Under the pieces are notes generated by a model, which saw only the letters and a list, made by a program, of their open reading frames with translations, did not search any database and was not told where the DNA came from. Positions 60,864 to 64,000 of a DNA stretch of 64,000 bases are shown piece by piece (the stretch's first letter is position 1; each line of letters begins with the position of its first letter). Made by a program: the position numbers and the translations under genes. Source of the stretch: Pedobacter sp. PACM 27299. GTDB lineage: Bacteria; Bacteroidota; Bacteroidia; Sphingobacteriales; Sphingobacteriaceae. The DNA lies in the NCBI RefSeq assembly GCF_001412655.1, contig NZ_CP012996.1, positions 2,542,001 to 2,606,000 on the forward strand, read 5' to 3'.

Positions 60864-61076
60864 ATGAGTAAAATAACTTATAACCGCATTAAGGCTGTAC
60901 TAGCAGAAAAACAAAAGACAAATAAAGATTTGGCTGATGCTTTGAAAATTGCCCCTGAAACTGTTTCGAGCTGGTGTACAAACTCCGCACAGCCTTCGAT
61001 TAAAAAATTGTTTGACATTGCTGTTTTTTTAGGGGTAGAGCCAGGTGATTTATTATCGTCGGTTAAAAATTTATAG
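60864..61076 (+). CDS. small XRE-family helix-turn-helix regulator
   Basis: The 70-residue protein is one Cro/C1-type HTH: IKAVLAEKQKTNKDLADALK, IAPETVSSWCTNSAQPSIKK, LFDIAVFLGVEPGDLLSSVK. It is typical of element-borne repressors. It starts just after dyads at 60752-60855 and is 29 bp upstream of a small membrane protein gene. Confidence 0.9.
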   Translation: MSKITYNRIKAVLAEKQKTNKDLADALKIAPETVSSWCTNSAQPSIKKLFDIAVFLGVEPGDLLSSVKNL

Positions 61077-61105
61077 ATAATTCTAATTGTCAATAGTAAG
61101 TTGAT

Positions 61106-61315
61106 ATGGATCTAAAACTGTTTTTTATAGGTGTTGGCTTTTTAATGGTTGGATACTTAATGTACCGAAGTATTAAAAATGAAAGACCTAGTTCAGAAGA
61201 GAATAATTGGAATGGGCTTACACTTTCAAATTATATTGGATATTGGGGTAGTTTAGTGATGCTTATAATAGTTGGAATAGCGTTTGTCCTTAAGTCACTT
61301 CCAGCTAAGGTTTAG
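61106..61315 (+). CDS. small membrane protein with two helices
   Basis: The 69-residue protein has two hydrophobic helices (about 3-20, LFFIGVGFLMVGYLMYRSI, and 45-64, WGSLVMLIIVGIAFVLKSL) with a polar loop between. Family unknown. Likely co-transcribed with the XRE gene. Confidence 0.6.
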   Translation: MDLKLFFIGVGFLMVGYLMYRSIKNERPSSEENNWNGLTLSNYIGYWGSLVMLIIVGIAFVLKSLPAKV

Positions 61316-61368
61316 AAAAGAGCCTAGCCGAACTTGATTAAGTTGAACCAAAAAAATACACTACATAA

Positions 61369-61776
61369 ATGTCTTTCCGTTATATATTTACATTTTTTAT
61401 ATTCTCTCTTATTTGTTCAGTTTGTTCTGGACAAATAACCATCAAGGGAAGGGTGTTAGATTCGGAACTTAAGCCGATAGTAGCAGCCCGTGTTGAAAAT
61501 AAATTAAAGAATTTAAGATTCTATACCGACATAAATGGTGATTATAATATTGAAACAAGTATTGGTGATACACTTAAATTTTTAAGTATTGGACTTAGCC
61601 CAGAAAGTAGAGTCATAATGGATTTAAGTAGAGATTGCAATATAATCCTCATTGACAAGGAGGTGAATTGTCTTGGTGCTATTTGGGATGAACGAGATTA
61701 CAAGAAAGCTTATCGTCAAGTGAATAGAAAATATAACCGTCTTAACATCGAAGCAAATAAGAAGAAGCTTTGGTAG
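61369..61776 (+). CDS. secreted CarboxypepD_reg-like domain protein
   Basis: The 135-residue protein has a signal peptide (FTFFIFSLICSVCSGQ) followed by a carboxypeptidase-regulatory-like beta domain (about 20-100; ITIKGRVLDSELKPIVAARV, FYTDINGDYNIETSIGDTLK). It is usually the N-terminal domain of TonB receptors; here it is free-standing. It lies between the XRE/membrane genes and the convergent integrase gene, probably as a passenger. Confidence 0.75.
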   Translation: MSFRYIFTFFIFSLICSVCSGQITIKGRVLDSELKPIVAARVENKLKNLRFYTDINGDYNIETSIGDTLKFLSIGLSPESRVIMDLSRDCNIILIDKEVNCLGAIWDERDYKKAYRQVNRKYNRLNIEANKKKLW

Positions 61777-61877
61777 AATCTGCAATTCGGGTGAAAATTA
61801 ACCGACATTCATTTAGATTTATAGAAGAGCCAAAAACACACCGTGCTTTTGGCTTCAATTGTTGTCCTTTATACCTG

Positions 61878-63089
61878 TTACTGGTATTTATCCCTCAATA
61901 ATGCCATATCTGCACCAACTTTAATGTCCAGCACTTTTGCGTAAATCTGGGTTGTTCTGATATTGGTATGTCCCAACATTTTTGATACGCTTTCAATGGG
62001 AACACCATTTAAGAGTGTGACCGTAGTGGCAAAGGTGTGACGGGCAATATGTGAGCTAAGTGGTTTATCAATTTCACATAGTGTAGCAATCTCTTTTAAA
62101 TACTCGTTTAATTTTTGGTTGCTGGCCACGGGCATTGCTCTGTCTTTAATAACACAATATTCATTCTTACTGTATCTGTCTAAAATTGTCATCGCAGTAG
62201 GTAGCAGAGGGATAGCGGAACGGATATTGGTTTTCTTTCTGTTGGTGAAGATCCAGTGGTTTCCGTCAACTCCCTTGGTGATGTTGGATAGCTTTAGTTT
62301 TTGAACGTCAGCGTAAGCAAGTCCGGTATAACAGCAAAATAGAAATACGTCTTTAACTTGTGAAAGCCTTGCTGTACTAAATTGTTTCATGGCAATGCGT
62401 TGTAATTCTTCCTCCGACAGAAATGGGCGCTCTACAGGCTTAGATTTAAGTTTATAACCAAACATCGGGTCGTTGTCGATCCATTTCAGGTTTAAACAAA
62501 TGCGGATAATCTTGCCGAAGTTTTTAAGGTATCGTATAGCGGTATTGTTCGCGCAGCTGTTTTCTGTTCTCAGGTAAAATTCAAAATCGCTGATAAAAGC
62601 ATGGTTTATTTCTTTGACCTCTATATCAGTGACCTTGTATTTTTCGAGCATAAAGGCTTGAAGGTGGCGTTCCAGTATCTCAAATCTTTTTAAAGTTCCA
62701 ATCGCATATTGTTTACCTACCAAAGCTTTCATTTTTTTGTTGTGATTCTTCACAGCCTCTAAAAGGGTATGTGTTGCGGTGTCTTTGCCCTGAAATTTGT
62801 TTCTGATACTTTCTGCTGTAATAGGTAAGTCAGCTTGAGCCAGATCTTTGTGTGCCCGATAAACCATTGCCTGTAAGTTGTCCAGATAGGCATTGGACCT
62901 TTTTACATCTTCTTTAGTTCCGGTTAATCGTCCGGTTTTGGGATTCCAGCGTTCCGGTTTGCATTCTTGTCCTGTAGTGATTTCCACACGATTTCCATTT
63001 ACGGTAATCCTTAAATAGATAGGGGAATCACCGGAAGCATAGTTTTTTTGCTTTTTCATGTAGAAGAGCATACTGAAATTCGTTTTCAT
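61878..63089 (-). CDS. int: tyrosine-type site-specific integrase
   Basis: The ATG at 63089 gives 403 residues. An arm-binding domain (about 1-85), a SAM-like core-binding domain (about 105-205) and the catalytic domain (about 220-403) are visible. Catalytic residues seen: H347-I-A-R350, H374 in LGHTNIRTTQIY, nucleophile Y383, and a lysine near K285. The first conserved arginine is replaced: TGLAY at 255-259 has Ala258 where most tyrosine recombinases have Arg. IntDOT of Bacteroides also lacks this arginine (Ser there). The gene faces away from the tRNA, 248 bp from it, with arm-like sites between. It is expected to insert the element at the tRNA-Lys 3' end. Confidence 0.95.
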   Translation of the reverse strand: MKTNFSMLFYMKKQKNYASGDSPIYLRITVNGNRVEITTGQECKPERWNPKTGRLTGTKEDVKRSNAYLDNLQAMVYRAHKDLAQADLPITAESIRNKFQGKDTATHTLLEAVKNHNKKMKALVGKQYAIGTLKRFEILERHLQAFMLEKYKVTDIEVKEINHAFISDFEFYLRTENSCANNTAIRYLKNFGKIIRICLNLKWIDNDPMFGYKLKSKPVERPFLSEEELQRIAMKQFSTARLSQVKDVFLFCCYTGLAYADVQKLKLSNITKGVDGNHWIFTNRKKTNIRSAIPLLPTAMTILDRYSKNEYCVIKDRAMPVASNQKLNEYLKEIATLCEIDKPLSSHIARHTFATTVTLLNGVPIESVSKMLGHTNIRTTQIYAKVLDIKVGADMALLRDKYQ

Positions 63090-63188
63090 AATCAACTGAT
63101 TTAAGGTTAAACAAATGTAGCCTTGCAGTTAATGGACGTCAAGTCGTTTAATGAATGAACTTTATGTGTGTCAGAAAGTTACGCGTTT

Positions 63189-63234
63189 ATTCGGTGAGTC
63201 GGGGGAACTTCAATTTACTCACCGAATCACTCAC
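63189..63234. promoter_or_regulatory. att arm region: inverted repeat and shared motif
   Basis: ATTCGGTGAGT (63189-63199) and ACTCACCGAAT (63217-63227) form an 11-bp perfect inverted repeat with a 17-nt spacer. The right arm continues as ACTCACCGAATCACTCAC (63217-63234), identical to 49252-49269 next to att copy B and similar to 47939-47957 next to copy A. Likely integrase/excisionase arm-type binding sites. Confidence 0.6.
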
Positions 63235-63281
63235 TTTTTATATGTGATTTATTGAATAAACTGTAGTTTTTGGTAAAAACA

Positions 63282-63314
63282 AAAAGCCTGCAATCAATTG
63301 ATTTGCAGGCTTTT
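63282..63314. terminator. hairpin terminator downstream of tRNA-Lys
   Basis: AAAAGCCTGCAA (63282-63293) pairs with TTGCAGGCTTTT (63303-63314), with A and T tracts on both sides. On the minus strand it ends the tRNA-Lys transcript. Confidence 0.85.
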
Positions 63315-63337
63315 AAACGTTTTGTTACTATTTCTTG

Positions 63338-63410
63338 TGATCCCGCTGGGATTCGAACCCAGGACCACTACATTAAAAGTGTAATGCTCTACCAGCTGAG
63401 CTACGGAATC
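63338..63410 (-). tRNA. tRNA-Lys (anticodon TTT)
   Basis: A 73-nt cloverleaf reads on the minus strand from 63410: acceptor GATTCCG pairs with CGGGATC (one G-T pair), D arm GCTCAGCTGGTAGAGC, anticodon loop CTTTTAA with TTT, T arm CTGGG-TTCGAAT-CCCAG, discriminator A. CCA is not encoded. Its 3' end is the integration site of the neighbouring element; the insertion keeps the gene intact. Confidence 0.97.
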
Positions 63411-63436
63411 ATTTATGTTCCCTTGTTTCGGGAGTG

Positions 63437-63465
63437 CAAATATAGAAATATTTATTTAAAAACAA
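63437..63465 (-). promoter_or_regulatory. promoter of tRNA-Lys
   Basis: On the minus strand, a perfect -7 box TATATTTG (63444-63437) is preceded at 18 bp by a TTG (63465-63463). Transcription would start near 63430, about 20 bp before the tRNA 5' end. The remaining gap (63466-63874) shows only an imperfect repeat of GGCTCTTATTAGGG / GGCTCTATTAGGG type (about 63694-63750) and no gene. Confidence 0.6.
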
Positions 63466-63874
63466 TTATCTAAATGCAAAATCATCTAAAAAAAACACCC
63501 TTATTAGCTCTTTAACGTTGTTTGTGTGTATTATCTAATTGATCATCAACTGTTTGGATCCTTTGAAAAAATCAAACAATTTATTCTAATTCACAAATGA
63601 AAGACGTACTTTTAACCATCACCGGATAAAATTTCCTGAATTTTAAGAATTTTAGCACTGATATAGGCTGTATACGCTAGTCATGAAGAGATCGGCTCTT
63701 ATTAGGGGGTAGCAGGGCTCTATTAGGGTGCTGGTAGGGCCTTGGTATACTGAGCAGCCGTATCAGCCCTTTATGAAAACTTAAGTGATGCAGGAGTAAC
63801 CCAGAACTTAATCAGGTGACATTATTACTATATCTTTAGCATAAATTATGGTGTGGCTGATTTAACAAAGAGAT

Positions 63875-64000
63875 TTATGGTTTTTTTTCTAAAACCAGAA
63901 CAGTCAGGTAAGTCATGAGGAGAAGTAGGGATAAAATTCCCGGGTATTTAAAATAGCTGGTTTTAAGAAACAGATCAACTACGCCAACGAATAGCGTAAG
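63875..64000 (-). CDS. C-terminal part of a membrane protein
   Basis: A minus-strand frame enters from the right edge and ends at the TAA at 63875. The 41 visible residues contain two hydrophobic stretches (LTLFVGVVDLFLKTSYFKYP and GILSLLLLMTYLTVLVLE) and a short basic end (EKKP). Too little is visible to name a family. Confidence 0.5.
   Translation of the reverse strand, partial: LTLFVGVVDLFLKTSYFKYPGILSLLLLMTYLTVLVLEKKP

Larger units (their letters stand above)
49179..63354. mobile_element. integrative mobilizable element inserted at the 3' end of tRNA-Lys
   Basis: The element is bounded by a 16-bp direct repeat of the tRNA-Lys 3' end (49179-49194 and 63337-63352). It holds, from the tRNA side, a tyrosine integrase, small HTH and membrane genes, a block of minus-strand genes of unknown role, a relaxase/mobilization pair, HTH genes and, at the far end, cargo genes. 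No type IV secretion genes are present, so it must be mobilised by another element. The helicase/DUF2290/DUF6119 cargo is clearly more A/T-rich than the backbone. Both ends carry the same ACTCACCGAATCACTCAC motif, probably integrase or excisionase arm sites. Confidence 0.87.

Noticed and set aside
1..64000. CRISPR arrays, rRNA genes and insertion sequences
   Set aside because: I saw no regularly spaced repeats, no rRNA sequence and no transposase gene in the window.

Overview
The window looks like a chromosomal segment of a Sphingobacteriaceae member, most like Pedobacter. This rests on SusC/SusD and GLPGLI/TonB-receptor genes, Bacteroidetes-type promoters (TAnnTTTG -7 boxes), start regions without purine-rich ribosome binding sites, many AraC/YafY/HxlR regulators, and a low-to-moderate GC content. 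No rRNA or CRISPR array is present. The only complete tRNA is tRNA-Lys(TTT) near the right end. Species cannot be fixed from this sequence alone.

Left part (1-18.4 kb). A cut-off alpha-2-macroglobulin-like gene, a LuxR-type regulator, a DUF1349 protein and a class-C beta-lactamase-fold hydrolase come first. Next is a four-gene operon (4353-9600): GLPGLI protein, TonB-dependent outer-membrane protein, BlaI-type repressor and BlaR1-type M56 metallopeptidase. Two copies of the dyad GTCTA-N6-TAGAC precede the operon and a degenerate third copy precedes blaI, which suggests a BlaI-autoregulated envelope operon. Then come a GNAT, a decayed MazG-like gene, a large catalase with a C-terminal DJ-1-like domain, an ankyrin protein, a DUF2383 protein, a YihY membrane protein, an orphan response regulator, a divergent HxlR/SDR pair and a PchB-like chorismate mutase.

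Middle (18.4-47.7 kb). A SusC/SusD locus with two surface lipoproteins (18742-26261) has no glycosidase or dedicated regulator. After it lies a mosaic of single genes for stress, metabolism and regulation: LOG nucleosidase, UBP zinc finger, esterase-PA14 fusion, Nei-like glycosylase, CoiA-like protein, a second DUF2383 protein, a DJ-1 amidotransferase, two tandem PqiA proteins, D-lactate dehydrogenase, siderophore-interacting protein, YafY/RidA, an acyltransferase, an SDR and three AraC-family regulators. Two or three pseudogenes lie here.

Right part (47.7-63.4 kb) is accessory DNA stacked on tRNA-Lys. The 3' end of the tRNA recurs at 47867 and at 49179. Each copy follows a hairpin and is followed by an ACTCACCGAATCACTCACC-like motif that also occurs beside the integrase. 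I read this as two successive insertions. The older is a 1.3-kb remnant with a two-gene nucleotidyltransferase module. The younger is a 14.2-kb integrative mobilizable element carrying a tyrosine integrase, HTH proteins, a BfmA/BtgA mobilization protein and a DUF5712-type relaxase candidate, but no conjugation apparatus. Its cargo next to the distal att site is the best candidate for an undescribed (probably defence) system: a TIGR04141/DUF6119 protein divergent from a coupled SF1 helicase plus DUF2290 pair. The element also holds a multi-stem inverted-repeat region (60.49-60.66 kb) that may be a structured RNA, and a 15-bp inverted repeat just after the relaxase gene that may mark oriT. After the tRNA, the window ends inside a membrane-protein gene.
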